This document shows positions 44,016 to 52,738 of a stretch of 64,000 bases of DNA, piece by piece. A model generated the notes under the pieces. That model did not search any database. It was not told the DNA's origin and saw nothing but the letters and a program-made list of their open reading frames with translations. How positions within the stretch are numbered: position 1 is the stretch's first letter; every line of letters begins with the position of its first letter. The stretch lies in contig NZ_QDKG01000001.1 of NCBI RefSeq assembly GCF_003076635.1, positions 248,001 to 312,000 on the forward strand, read 5' to 3'. The DNA is from Sphingobacterium corticibacter (GTDB lineage Bacteria; Bacteroidota; Bacteroidia; Sphingobacteriales; Sphingobacteriaceae). The position numbers and the translations under genes were made by a program.

Positions 44016-47000
44016 TATAATCCTGCTCCTCTCTTTAGCATATCACCATTGGTTACTTTTTTATTGAGTTCAACGATGGCGGTTTCGATGTTGCCAAGGC
44101 GGTCTGTGTTATTGGCAGTTCGAAATGTATTATTTTCGATGGCATTTAATTTTGCAAGGTGATCGCTGGAGACACTCATAAAGCTGCTGTGCTGCTGTTT
44201 CGTTATTTCTAAAAGTTGCAGTTGCGCAATCCGTAGTCCTCCGAATTCTGCTTCTAAGCGGTTTGCTGTATTTTCTGTTATGGTCGTAATTCCCTTGTTT
44301 AATTCGCCAGCACTATCACTTCTTTGGATGTCTTTTTCGAGACCTAATCCCTCATAAGCTTTTTCTAATGCTTCAGTGAAATTATCAGAGGAATCGCTCA
44401 ATTTGGTTTTCCATTTTTCAAAATCAAATCCTTCAATACTATTGTCGTTCTCTGACATGTAATCGGCAACTTTATCAATCATATCATTGATAATAGGCTC
44501 AATCATTTTCAGCTTCAAACTATTCACAAGAGCGTTTTTAATAAATTGATCGAACACTTTATCCATGCTATTTATAGCATCTTCACCGGCCTCAAATGCG
44601 GACACCAAAGCATTCGTTAACTCATTTGCTAGGTCTTTAAAGGTAGTTTGAACTAGGTTCTGCGTAATTGCCCGCTCAATCTCCTTGATTTCTCTTTCTT
44701 TTTCCTCTATTTGATCGCGATATTCTCTGATTTTGTTTTGGTCGGCTCTCTTTTTGCTGCTTTCTGCCCGAGCGCTTTGTTCTAAGATTTTTTGTTGGGT
44801 TTTTAAATTTTTGATAGCGTCTTGGCTGTCTTTATAGAAACTTTCACCTACACTATTGTTTATTTGATCTTGAAGTTTGGAGTATGTCTTAGTAAGACTT
44901 TCCAGTCTCTTTTGATAAACCTCAATTTGCTTTTGTATCTTCTTGTCTTTCGTGTTGAAAAGATCGATTACTTTTGTCAGTACAGATATAGATCCTGAAA
45001 TAATAGCAATAGGATTACCGGATGCTATTCCTGCCGCCAAATCACTCATGCTTCCTACTAATCCAGATACTTTTGCAGCTGTCTCCTGAATTCCTTCACT
45101 AGCACCTAGCGAAGCTAATAATCCGCCAACTTCGCCAATCGTTTGGCTTGCCATTTGCAAATCACGCGATAAGGCTGTAAACATACCAGCCTGTGCTTGT
45201 TTTGCTTCAGCTGATTCCTTTCCATACTTTTTGATAGCTTCTCGATACTTGTTCAAAGCACCAGTAGATGCTGACCAAGATTTTTCAAGGTTAATACTTG
45301 CCCCAGCTGTAGCAACTTCATTGCTCGCTCTATCATAGTCTTGACGGGTCAGTTTTCCAGCTTTTAATTCAGCATCAAGCCTAGTTTGTATATCCTTGAG
45401 TACTTGCAAAGAGGCTTTCTTACTTAGATATTGGAGCGTTCCAAAGGTTTTCTCCCAATTGGCTTCCTTTTCCAAATTTGCAATGGTGAGCGCGGATAGC
45501 TCTTCCTTTAACCCTTCCTTGAGCGTATTCTTTTGTGATTCCGTAGCAGATTCTCCGAGTGTCGCATATGCATCTTGGTATCTCTTTCTGACTGCCAACA
45601 TATTTTCATCATGCCCCATTGAAAGCTGGAGCGCTTCGGTGTACTGGCGAATACTTTCCTCTTTAACTCTTTCTATGTGTGCTTTTTGCTGTTCCTCTAA
45701 ATCTTTCAAGTAAGATTCTTCGATAGGAGATAGGCCTTGTGAAAACTTCTTTCCTTGCAAAGCATTCATCTCTTGCTGCATTTTGGTGACGACATTTTTG
45801 AAACTGCCATACTGTTCTTCCGCATACGCTTGCCCGGCATCTTTCTTTAGCTGCTCATATCTCACATAGTTTTGGTAGTCTTCTTGATACTGCTTGATTT
45901 TGTTATCATTAGTTTGTCGTTTTTTGACAGATACGACGGCACCGGTAACACTCTCATCAAAACCGTCTAAAGATACTTTATCGCCTTTGGTGGATCTATT
46001 ATGCTCTGTAATAGCTTTTTTAATTTCAGCGTATTTGTCTTTGACACTTTGAACCTCCTGTTCATCACGAGACAATTGTTTGTTTAAGTAACCTGCATCA
46101 GTCTTAGCCCATTGGTCTAATAATTTAGTGCGATCCTCGTTGTCCTTCGCTAATTCTTTAGCAAGTCTTTTTGCTTCCGATTCACTCTTTTTCGATGCAG
46201 AAGACAGCGACTTTATAGATATTCCATCTAAAAGCTTTTGCCATTTATCAACTTCCTTTTTTGCTTCAGCTCGCGCTTTATCTCCGATAGCATTCTTATA
46301 TAAATTTTGAGCGTCACTTAGCTTTTCCTCTAATTCATTTTGGGAGAAAATGTTTTTCGACTGGCGTTCTTGAGTAGCCATTTCAGCTGTAATACCTTTG
46401 GCATAAGACAATGATGCTTGAAGCGCTTGCTGTTGTTCAATTAATGGCTTTCGCATATCATCCAGCATCCTTTGTGGTGATTGACCTCGACCCGCTCTAC
46501 GTTCTTGTTGGTATATTTTATCAAACTCCGGGTTGTTAAGTACTAGCTTGGATAACTGGCTATTGATGGATGCTAATTGTATTTCTTGGTCTTTGACAAA
46601 TGCTCTTCTGGTGTCAGTTGAGTATTTCCTAATATCCTCAAAGCCTTGTTTGTAGGATTGTGTTAGCTTCTCGACCATTTTTGTATCTGGTGCACCAGGA
46701 TTAAAAACTTTGTTAAAGTTAGAGGACAAATCTTTTTTAAAATTCTGCCATATTGTAGATAACCGATTTGTCTTCTCTGAAAGAGTATCAACTGCTTCAC
46801 CAGACTTACGCATTTCTCTGTCGATAATGTTCCCAACACCTGTAGCGAAATCTCCTGTCTTTTGAATTTCTTCGTTTAGTTCTGTTGCAGATATACCAAG
46901 GTTATCAAGAATAAGCTTTGATTTACGGCCTAATCCTGTAACGAATGAATTAACTAGATAATCAACACTTTGACCTGTTTCTGATGCTCTTCGTGTTGCA

Positions 47001-48511
47001 AATTCAAGACCTTTTGCCAGCACATCCATTGGGATACGGAAGTTATCAGCATTGACGGCCAGTTTCATTAATTCCAGATCAGATACTGTATTTCGAGTGG
47101 CTGTGCGAAGCTTCTCCAAACCAGTGGTATCTCCAATCTTTGCAAATCTCAACTCTATACCTTCGGCTTCTCTAGCGATGCTAAACAGTTCTTTGCCAAA
47201 TGATATTAGTTGTTGAGCGCCAAACGCAATACCCATCGCACCAGCAATTCCTCTTATGGAATTAAAGACATTTCCGATTCCCTGAGATTTAGTGCCAGAC
47301 AGTTCATTGTTTAGTTTTTGAACCTCTGCGCTTATTTTCCTGTATTCTTCACGGAGCTTTCCACCAACATGGATGTTTTCTCTTTGCTCCTGTGATAGTT
47401 GGCTATATTTCTGCTGAATTTGAGTAAGCCGAGCCGTTTTTTCTGCCAGTGATCCTATTGATTTACGTTCGGCATTATCAAGTTGGTTGATCTCATTTCG
47501 AGTCTCGGAAATTCGTTTTCGAACTTCATTTTGCTGTACACCTAAGTCACGACTGCCTTGTAGATATTGTTTTTGGGTGATTTCGCCATTCTTGTAAGCA
47601 GAATCAAGTTGCTTTTGCGCACTGTTTAAATCCTTACTTTCTTGGCGTAGTTCAGCAAGTTTATTGTTTAAAAATTTAGCATCTGTACTAATAGTCTGAA
47701 ATGCACTAGTAGCATCTTCAACCATCTCTTTGTATTCTTCCGAGATAACATCCAGAATATCTTTTTGCTGTTGTAACTCTTTCGCTGGTAGTGCGTTTTT
47801 ACCTGCATTCTGATTAAAATGTTCTTGATTTAAAGTAACCTCTTTAATCTTGTTATTTATAGCCCCAGCACTTTTAGCATACTCTTCATTGGTAATAGCG
47901 CCTTTTTTTAGGTTTTTATCGAGTTCTAGTAATTCTGCATTTAGCTTATCAAGGCTTTGTTGTGTTACAGCAGCTAACGCGTCGGTAGCGTTTAATTGTT
48001 GGCCACCGCTGCCGACAGTGTGTGCACCTGCAAGTTCATTTAATGTATCTTGACGTGTAAACTTTGGATTACTGGCATTTTGTGCAGCAGCATATTGTTG
48101 TAAGTCAGCTTTGTTTTGTTTGATTTTTCTAGAGAATTCATCGCGGACTTTGTTTAATTGTGCTGTTTTCTTGATGTATTCTTCATCAGTTACCAGACCT
48201 TGACGAAGTTCCTTGTTCAATGCATTTTGCTCATTGCGGATCTTCTGCAGTTGCATTTCTCCTTGAGCAATATTTGTGTAGAAATCTTTTGATGAATCTG
48301 AAAAAGCATTGAATGCGGATGTCGCGCCAGACAAAATGTTTTCATATTTTTCAGAAGCTTTCGATGCGACTTTGTCCACAGAATCAGTAGCAATGTTTTT
48401 GGAACTCATTTTTTTTAGCTTGCCCAAAAATTGCTCAATGCTTTGTTCGGCCTGTTTACTATCGAACTCGGCGGTGAATTTGAGTGGTTTACCGTTTAAT
48501 TCTATCGCCAT
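44015..48511 (-). CDS. Tail tape measure protein
   Basis: 1498 aa. Mostly coiled coil, with repeated helices such as ELLELDKNLKKGAITNEEY and KEIDKW, a hydrophobic Gly/Ala core (GNVFNSIRGIAGAMGIAFGAQQLISFG, read in pieces, near residue 420) and a later one (GLLASLGASEGIQETAAKVSGL, near 1140). Sets tail length and enters the host at infection. By the usual scale of ~0.15 nm per residue the tail would be a little over 200 nm (inference). Confidence 0.93.
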   Translation of the reverse strand: MAIELNGKPLKFTAEFDSKQAEQSIEQFLGKLKKMSSKNIATDSVDKVASKASEKYENILSGATSAFNAFSDSSKDFYTNIAQGEMQLQKIRNEQNALNKELRQGLVTDEEYIKKTAQLNKVRDEFSRKIKQNKADLQQYAAAQNASNPKFTRQDTLNELAGAHTVGSGGQQLNATDALAAVTQQSLDKLNAELLELDKNLKKGAITNEEYAKSAGAINNKIKEVTLNQEHFNQNAGKNALPAKELQQQKDILDVISEEYKEMVEDATSAFQTISTDAKFLNNKLAELRQESKDLNSAQKQLDSAYKNGEITQKQYLQGSRDLGVQQNEVRKRISETRNEINQLDNAERKSIGSLAEKTARLTQIQQKYSQLSQEQRENIHVGGKLREEYRKISAEVQKLNNELSGTKSQGIGNVFNSIRGIAGAMGIAFGAQQLISFGKELFSIAREAEGIELRFAKIGDTTGLEKLRTATRNTVSDLELMKLAVNADNFRIPMDVLAKGLEFATRRASETGQSVDYLVNSFVTGLGRKSKLILDNLGISATELNEEIQKTGDFATGVGNIIDREMRKSGEAVDTLSEKTNRLSTIWQNFKKDLSSNFNKVFNPGAPDTKMVEKLTQSYKQGFEDIRKYSTDTRRAFVKDQEIQLASINSQLSKLVLNNPEFDKIYQQERRAGRGQSPQRMLDDMRKPLIEQQQALQASLSYAKGITAEMATQERQSKNIFSQNELEEKLSDAQNLYKNAIGDKARAEAKKEVDKWQKLLDGISIKSLSSASKKSESEAKRLAKELAKDNEDRTKLLDQWAKTDAGYLNKQLSRDEQEVQSVKDKYAEIKKAITEHNRSTKGDKVSLDGFDESVTGAVVSVKKRQTNDNKIKQYQEDYQNYVRYEQLKKDAGQAYAEEQYGSFKNVVTKMQQEMNALQGKKFSQGLSPIEESYLKDLEEQQKAHIERVKEESIRQYTEALQLSMGHDENMLAVRKRYQDAYATLGESATESQKNTLKEGLKEELSALTIANLEKEANWEKTFGTLQYLSKKASLQVLKDIQTRLDAELKAGKLTRQDYDRASNEVATAGASINLEKSWSASTGALNKYREAIKKYGKESAEAKQAQAGMFTALSRDLQMASQTIGEVGGLLASLGASEGIQETAAKVSGLVGSMSDLAAGIASGNPIAIISGSISVLTKVIDLFNTKDKKIQKQIEVYQKRLESLTKTYSKLQDQINNSVGESFYKDSQDAIKNLKTQQKILEQSARAESSKKRADQNKIREYRDQIEEKEREIKEIERAITQNLVQTTFKDLANELTNALVSAFEAGEDAINSMDKVFDQFIKNALVNSLKLKMIEPIINDMIDKVADYMSENDNSIEGFDFEKWKTKLSDSSDNFTEALEKAYEGLGLEKDIQRSDSAGELNKGITTITENTANRLEAEFGGLRIAQLQLLEITKQQHSSFMSVSSDHLAKLNAIENNTFRTANNTDRLGNIETAIVELNKKVTNGDMLKRGAGL

Positions 48512-48957
48512 TATCTTTTGAATATTCTTATTCTAGATTTGTCATTCTGTGTTTCGATAACGGTCGAATCGTGGTAAGTTTCCACTGTTACGAAAGCATT
48601 ATCTTTTGCTATTAACTTCACAACTGCATCGTTGGTAGCATACACTTCACAAATGCTGTATTTATCAACCAATATGGAAACCGTGCCACCGAAAGCTAAT
48701 ACCAAACGAGGGTTTTCAATAGTGTGATGGCCATCAACAAAAACATGATTTTCCATCAAAAGACGCTCGTGTTGAAGTAAGATGTTCGTGTCAGGGAATT
48801 GGAATTTCATGCAATGTTCAACCCCTTTAGGAGTTTTCATTATACCGATAAGATCTTCGATGCTTTGAGCCAATTTAGCTTCATCAATACCAAAACCACA
48901 TGAATAAAGTCTATTCATGTGTTTCAAAACATACTCTCTTTCCTTTTCCATGATCAC
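48511..48957 (-). CDS. Hypothetical protein before the tape measure gene
   Basis: 148 aa (a second ATG two codons in is equally good). C-terminal half has regular short beta repeats (SILVDKYSICEVYATNDAV, VKLIAKDNAFVTVETY) that look like a beta-solenoid. No named family. Stop overlaps the tape measure ATG by 1 nt. Confidence 0.6.
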   Translation of the reverse strand: MIMEKEREYVLKHMNRLYSCGFGIDEAKLAQSIEDLIGIMKTPKGVEHCMKFQFPDTNILLQHERLLMENHVFVDGHHTIENPRLVLAFGGTVSILVDKYSICEVYATNDAVVKLIAKDNAFVTVETYHDSTVIETQNDKSRIRIFKR

Positions 48958-49168
48958 TGTTTCCGTTTACCGAATCTGTTTACCAGATCTTGACCGCTTA
49001 ATTCTGTTGGAGCTTCGATCTTATTTCCGTCCTTATCGAATCTAGGGATGCTCATATTCAGTATCATTAAATTTTGATAGGAGATATCCCAAAGCGTTTG
49101 TTTATAGGTGAATCGCCAATATTTGATGGCGTTACCTACGATTTCCCAATAGTTTATTTTGTACTTAC
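48954..49168 (-). CDS. Tail assembly chaperone, -1 frame extension
   Basis: In the -1 frame relative to the upstream gene. The part used after the shift starts GKYKINYWEIVGNAIKYW and ends LSGQDLVNRFGKRKQ (71 codons). An ATG at 49334 opens the same frame but lies well inside the upstream gene and the preceding codons look non-coding, so independent translation is unlikely. The fused product would be about 232 aa, like the gpG-T fusion of lambda. Confidence 0.75.
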
Positions 49169-49651
49169 CGGGTTTGCGTTTTCGGCGGCTATTATCTCCT
49201 CCGTTTGTAGGCTCATCCCGTTCAGCGAGATGATAGAATTTAGAAAAGAATCGGTGTCTAAGCTTTTTTTTACGAATCCGATTAATTCCAAAAGTTGTTG
49301 TTGATTCAGGTTTCGTACCTCTCGGACCATCCATTTAGGTGGCTTGCTTTCGGAGTTATGTATAACGATAGCGATGGCCATCACTAGGTTATCGGTATGT
49401 ATTTTCGACATGATCAAGCCAGTACGCTCCGCCGACAGACCTTTTCCATTTTCCAAAACATCCAATTGAAGCGCGTATTTGCTATAAAGGAATCTCGCGC
49501 CAAGTGTAATAGGGGAGATGTGCACTGTTTTTTTTAATGATCGAAGCTTAAACTTGACCAAGATCTTTTCAAACCAGTTGGAGACTTTCAGATGAAATGT
49601 AAATTCCAACTTATCCTCAGCAATAGCATCATTTATGCGTGAAGCGTTCAT
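49154..49651 (-). CDS. Tail assembly chaperone, zero-frame product
   Basis: 165 aa, ending NANPVSTK. Lies just upstream of the tape measure module, where gpG-like chaperones are found. Helical and soluble. A slippery heptamer just before the stop links it to a downstream overlapping frame. It coats the tape measure protein during tail assembly (known role of the class). Confidence 0.72.
   Translation of the reverse strand: MNASRINDAIAEDKLEFTFHLKVSNWFEKILVKFKLRSLKKTVHISPITLGARFLYSKYALQLDVLENGKGLSAERTGLIMSKIHTDNLVMAIAIVIHNSESKPPKWMVREVRNLNQQQLLELIGFVKKSLDTDSFLNSIISLNGMSLQTEEIIAAENANPVSTK
49169..49175 (-). promoter_or_regulatory. Programmed -1 frameshift site A-AAC-CCG
   Basis: In the zero frame the codons read GCA AAC CCG; the heptamer A AAC CCG fits X XXY YYZ, so tRNAs on AAC and CCG can re-pair with AAA and CCC. 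The zero-frame stop is 4 codons further on. Both frames continue on either side as expected for tail chaperones. Confidence 0.7.
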
Positions 49652-49707
49652 ATAATTTTAATAATCGACAATTATATTTCAAAATTTAGAATAAGATTTC
49701 AGCGCAC

Positions 49708-49735
49708 AAAAAAGGGAGGATATTAATACCCTCCC
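49708..49735 (-). terminator. Terminator of the lipoprotein cassette
   Basis: GGGAGG (49714-49719) pairs with CCTCCC (49730-49735); A-run at 49708-49713 gives the U-tract on the minus strand. Confidence 0.85.
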
Positions 49736-49773
49736 ATTACATTATGTGATTAAAAAACTTTGAATTTGGAACG

Positions 49774-50163
49774 CTATCTCACACGAGCAGCACGTATGTC
49801 TGCACTAGTCTGCTCAATGTTCATTGTTAGATCGGCAGTATCTCCGTTGATAGATTTTATCCTGTAAGTTATGAATGTCAAACCGTCAACTTTGGTGGTG
49901 ATCGTGTTTCCGCTTAATGTATAAGTTCCGGATCCGCCGCCAAACATACCGGTTCCTGAATATGTTCCTCCCGACTGAAATGTGATGGTAGTTCTGTCCG
50001 GGAAAACATCTGGATTATCCGAAACCTTACGGCCATCGTAGTGAGTCATTTCCCAAGTTCCCAATATTTGAGTGCTATAATCCTGATTGGAGCTGTTATC
50101 GTCTTTGGAACAGCTGGGAAAGAGAACTAGTATTAAAAATGTAAATGCCAATAATTTTTTCAT
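49774..50163 (-). CDS. Lipocalin-like lipoprotein (accessory gene)
   Basis: 129 aa. Lipoprotein signal (FLILVLFPSC, then SKDDNSS). Mature part has ILGTWEMTHYDG and repeating short beta strands with Gly (GGTYSGTG, GSGTYTLSGN), typical of Bacteroidota lipocalin-like lipoproteins. Second gene of a cassette with its own promoter box and terminator inside the tail operon; likely expressed in the lysogen. Confidence 0.72.
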   Translation of the reverse strand: MKKLLAFTFLILVLFPSCSKDDNSSNQDYSTQILGTWEMTHYDGRKVSDNPDVFPDRTTITFQSGGTYSGTGMFGGGSGTYTLSGNTITTKVDGLTFITYRIKSINGDTADLTMNIEQTSADIRAARVR

Positions 50164-50193
50164 ATTTTCTTTTTAAAATTTTTTAGAAATTAT

Positions 50194-50610
50194 TTACTCG
50201 TTCTCGTAACCGACAACTTTGGATAAATCTTTATTTATGTAGAACCTAGTTGTCGATAGAGTTTTCGCACCAAACGAATTTTTAGCTCTATATGTGTGTA
50301 TTACGGCGAAACCTTCTCCGTACTCTTTGGAATCTAACATTTGTCTGAGCTCATCTATAATTTGTAATTTTATATCTAAATCGCTTTCAATATCAAGTTG
50401 TTTTTGAAGCTCTTGGTATTTTTGATCCGCAAAAACCAAATTATCAACAGGGTCTAGGTTTCCAAACTCCACTGACTCGTAACTTTCCGGATCGTGTGCA
50501 TGTTTTGCTATATAGTCTTCAATTAACGTATGTGCTTTATCTTCATTACTCCGTGTACAGCCGAAAACGATTAAGAGTACAATAATACATTTAGGAAAGA
50601 AAAGTTTCAT
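50194..50610 (-). CDS. Lipoprotein of unknown function (accessory gene)
   Basis: 138 aa. Lipobox (VLLIVFGC, then TRSNED). Helical (IEDYIAKHAHDPESYESVEF, then YQELQKQLDIE), ending in a beta part. The HDPxSYE pattern recalls small Bacteroidota lipoproteins of unknown role. First gene of the same cassette. Confidence 0.65.
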   Translation of the reverse strand: MKLFFPKCIIVLLIVFGCTRSNEDKAHTLIEDYIAKHAHDPESYESVEFGNLDPVDNLVFADQKYQELQKQLDIESDLDIKLQIIDELRQMLDSKEYGEGFAVIHTYRAKNSFGAKTLSTTRFYINKDLSKVVGYENE

Positions 50611-50623
50611 AATTGATTTTTTT

Positions 50624-50631
50624 CAAATATA
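50624..50631 (-). promoter_or_regulatory. -7 promoter box of the lipoprotein cassette
   Basis: Minus strand TATATTTG, 13 nt before the lipoprotein ATG at 50610. A clear upstream TTTG is not seen. Confidence 0.5.
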
Positions 50632-50673
50632 GGAAAATCATATTTGGAAGTAGTTACGGCTTCCCTTTAAATA

Positions 50674-50701
50674 AAAAGCTTCCACCTAAGTAGAAGCTTT
50701 T
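50674..50701 (-). terminator. Terminator after the major tail protein gene
   Basis: AAAAGCTTC (50674-50682) pairs with GAAGCTTTT (50693-50701); on the minus strand the stem is followed by T-rich sequence (TTTATTT). It isolates the lipoprotein cassette from the tail operon. Confidence 0.75.
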
Positions 50702-50729
50702 ATAAAAGATAATTTGATTTTGTAGGGAC

Positions 50730-51242
50730 TTATTTCGCTAGTGGCTCTTCCCAAATTACACTTCCTTCTTCGTGGTCTTGTGCTGTAATAGTCAACGTTA
50801 CGGTAGCTAGTGCAGATTTAGCTAAGCTGAAAGTTACGTTTGCTGTTACTTTTCCATTAGGAATGTAACCGATAAATCCATCAAGTGTGATCAATTTCAA
50901 AGCCTTTGTTACCTCAAAATTTGTGTTCTTGTTTGACCAACGCTTACCTACTGACGCTGTGGGAGCAGATACGGTACCGCCCTTCAATAAGTTTAGTGTG
51001 TCTGCCGAAACATCATACAGCTGCACTGTGAATACGGTACTGCCCATTTGGGTTGTGATATTTCGATAAACATTGGTTTTTTGTTCAATGTAAATATCCT
51101 CAGTTGTCGGCTCGGATTCGGTCAGACTAGCCGAATCAATTTGCGCATCCTCCAGCTCTTTGTAAGTAGCTGAAAAAGGAGTAGTACTTACATTGGAAAT
51201 GCCAATGTATTTTAATCCTAAGCTTGATTTTTCTACTGCCAT
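50730..51242 (-). CDS. Major tail tube protein
   Basis: 170 aa. Starts VEKSSLGLKYIGISNVSTTPF; beta-rich with DIYIEQKTNVYRNITTQMGSTVF and FIGYIPNGKVTANVTFSL, then TLTITAQDHEEGSVIWEEP. Position between tail completion proteins and chaperones fits the tube protein. Strong terminator follows, as expected for a highly made protein. Confidence 0.78.
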   Translation of the reverse strand: MAVEKSSLGLKYIGISNVSTTPFSATYKELEDAQIDSASLTESEPTTEDIYIEQKTNVYRNITTQMGSTVFTVQLYDVSADTLNLLKGGTVSAPTASVGKRWSNKNTNFEVTKALKLITLDGFIGYIPNGKVTANVTFSLAKSALATVTLTITAQDHEEGSVIWEEPLAK

Positions 51243-51244
51243 TG

Positions 51245-51664
51245 CTAAATATTTTTAATGGTTAACTTCAATCTGTTATTAATAATTGTTTGCTCGTTTT
51301 CAGTAATGATGTGCTGGTTTACGATCTCAACGAGTATGCCTTTATGAGAGTCGTAGCTAAATTTGAAAAGAATGTGCAGCAAAGCGGCAATTACTGAAAT
51401 TCGTGCGTGATCAGGAATGTCCTTCAAACGCATGACTTTGCCATCGACTTTTTGATCATATTCAGGATTAGGAACAAATGCGTTCACATTCATTATTCCT
51501 CCCTGCAATTGATCGAAATCAGTTTCTAGCACATTGATCGTTACGTCCTCTTTAACACTGTTGGTCGGTCGTAAATAGCGACGTACCTGGCCACTTATAG
51601 CTGTTTTGATGTTACTGGTCCATACTAACGAAAAAACGTGATCTAATGCTTCCGTTGATGTCAT
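51245..51664 (-). CDS. Tail completion/terminator-like protein
   Basis: 139 aa from the ATG at 51664, which overlaps the previous stop (ATGA). Mixed fold with DALDHVFSLVWT-like start and C-terminal beta strands. Lies between gp10-like protein and tube protein, the usual place of the tail terminator. Position-based assignment. Confidence 0.6.
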   Translation of the reverse strand: MTSTEALDHVFSLVWTSNIKTAISGQVRRYLRPTNSVKEDVTINVLETDFDQLQGGIMNVNAFVPNPEYDQKVDGKVMRLKDIPDHARISVIAALLHILFKFSYDSHKGILVEIVNQHIITENEQTIINNRLKLTIKNI

Positions 51665-52086
51665 ACTAATCGCTCTAAAACTTTTTCTAATCGCATGGAA
51701 CTGCCAGAGATTACCCATTTGTTGTCTTTCGCTTCAACGTAAAAAGCATAATCCTCTCCTGCCACCAGCATCATCCCAATTCCTTTTGGCGGTAAGTTTT
51801 CCTTGCTTACCTGTTCGCCTTTCGCCATTCCGTCGCCACCGTTTCCGGATAGTTTGAAATCACTATGGACGATCAACCCATTTTTAAAAACGACGGCTCC
51901 GATAGAACTTCTCAGATTATGCGTGTGGTTGATGAATTCGGCATGGCTTCTTGCATCATTTGCTGCCTTTGTTGCTAAATCGATCAAAACACTAATGACG
52001 TGATCATTAATCTGCGCTCGAAAGTCGTTGATGTATTCTTTGATATCCGACATATTGAACATCGGTTTGAACGTTACTTTAGCCAT
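51661..52086 (-). CDS. HK97 gp10-like head-tail connector protein
   Basis: 141 aa. Pattern AANDARSHAEFINHTHNLRSSIG, then a loop and GIGMMLVAGEDYAFYVEA near the end fits the HK97 gp10 family, which completes the neck. Overlaps the next upstream gene by 13 nt. Confidence 0.75.
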   Translation of the reverse strand: MAKVTFKPMFNMSDIKEYINDFRAQINDHVISVLIDLATKAANDARSHAEFINHTHNLRSSIGAVVFKNGLIVHSDFKLSGNGGDGMAKGEQVSKENLPPKGIGMMLVAGEDYAFYVEAKDNKWVISGSSMRLEKVLERLV

Positions 52087-52415
52087 ATTCTGGTTACTCT
52101 TTGCCCTCGTTCAAATTTCACAACAACTCCTTTGCCGAAAACTTCACCTTTCAAGTCGTCAAAAATATCTACGCTCGTATTGACGGGCAAGCTTTCAATT
52201 TCTACATCCGTAAACACGAGATAACTGTAATCGTAATTTACGCCATCCTCAACGACTTTCCGGCCATCAACCGTATTGCTTTCTGCTCTACAGCTTCTTT
52301 CGATGGTTTTCGTTTCTGATTCAGGAAATGTGATGTTTCCAAGTTCATCGGTGACCGGTCCAGATGGAGACGTTTTAATCTCAGCCTTAAGCGTGTGGAT
52401 TCTTCGTTTGATCAT
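52074..52415 (-). CDS. Head closure-like protein
   Basis: 113 aa, beta-rich: RIHTLKAEIKTSPSGPVTDELG, DYSYLVFTDVEIESLPVNTS, FGKGVVVKFERGQRVTRIW. Size and place between adaptor and gp10 match SPP1 gp16-type stoppers. Position-based. Confidence 0.6.
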   Translation of the reverse strand: MIKRRIHTLKAEIKTSPSGPVTDELGNITFPESETKTIERSCRAESNTVDGRKVVEDGVNYDYSYLVFTDVEIESLPVNTSVDIFDDLKGEVFGKGVVVKFERGQRVTRIWLK

Positions 52416-52735
52416 CTTATGCGACTGATGTTGCTAATTTTTACGGATCCAGTTAGCGCGCTTACGATATCCTTTCTACCATACTTACGAGCAAGATAAA
52501 GAAGCCTTTCGCGCATTATTTTTGCATCCTTTGACGTGGAGTATTGCGACTCGGTTTCTGATACAACAGCAATTTGCTGGAATAACAGGTCGATTGTGCT
52601 GCGCTCAACTGCGACACGTAATGAAGCATCGTATTTGCCCGATCCGTCAAGGTTGGCGTTTAACAATGCTAAATCAATCGCACGGCCATCTACGTCAATT
52701 CCCAAAAACTGCTGAAAGGCTTCATTGATCGTCAT
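52412..52735 (-). CDS. Head-tail adaptor-like protein
   Basis: 107 aa, helical: MTINEAFQQFLGIDVDGRAID, then ERSTIDLLFQQIAVVSE and MRERLLYLARKYGRKD. First connector after the capsid gene; fits a portal-bound adaptor such as SPP1 gp15. Position-based. Confidence 0.6.
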   Translation of the reverse strand: MTINEAFQQFLGIDVDGRAIDLALLNANLDGSGKYDASLRVAVERSTIDLLFQQIAVVSETESQYSTSKDAKIMRERLLYLARKYGRKDIVSALTGSVKISNISRIR

Positions 52736-52738
52736 TAC

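Noticed and set aside
44015..48511. Small plus-strand frames inside the tape measure gene
   Set aside because: Ser/Phe-rich complement shadows of a coiled-coil protein.
48954..49334. Independent gene starting at 49334
   Set aside because: Its first 55 codons overlap the zero-frame chaperone and look non-coding; a frameshift product explains the downstream part better.
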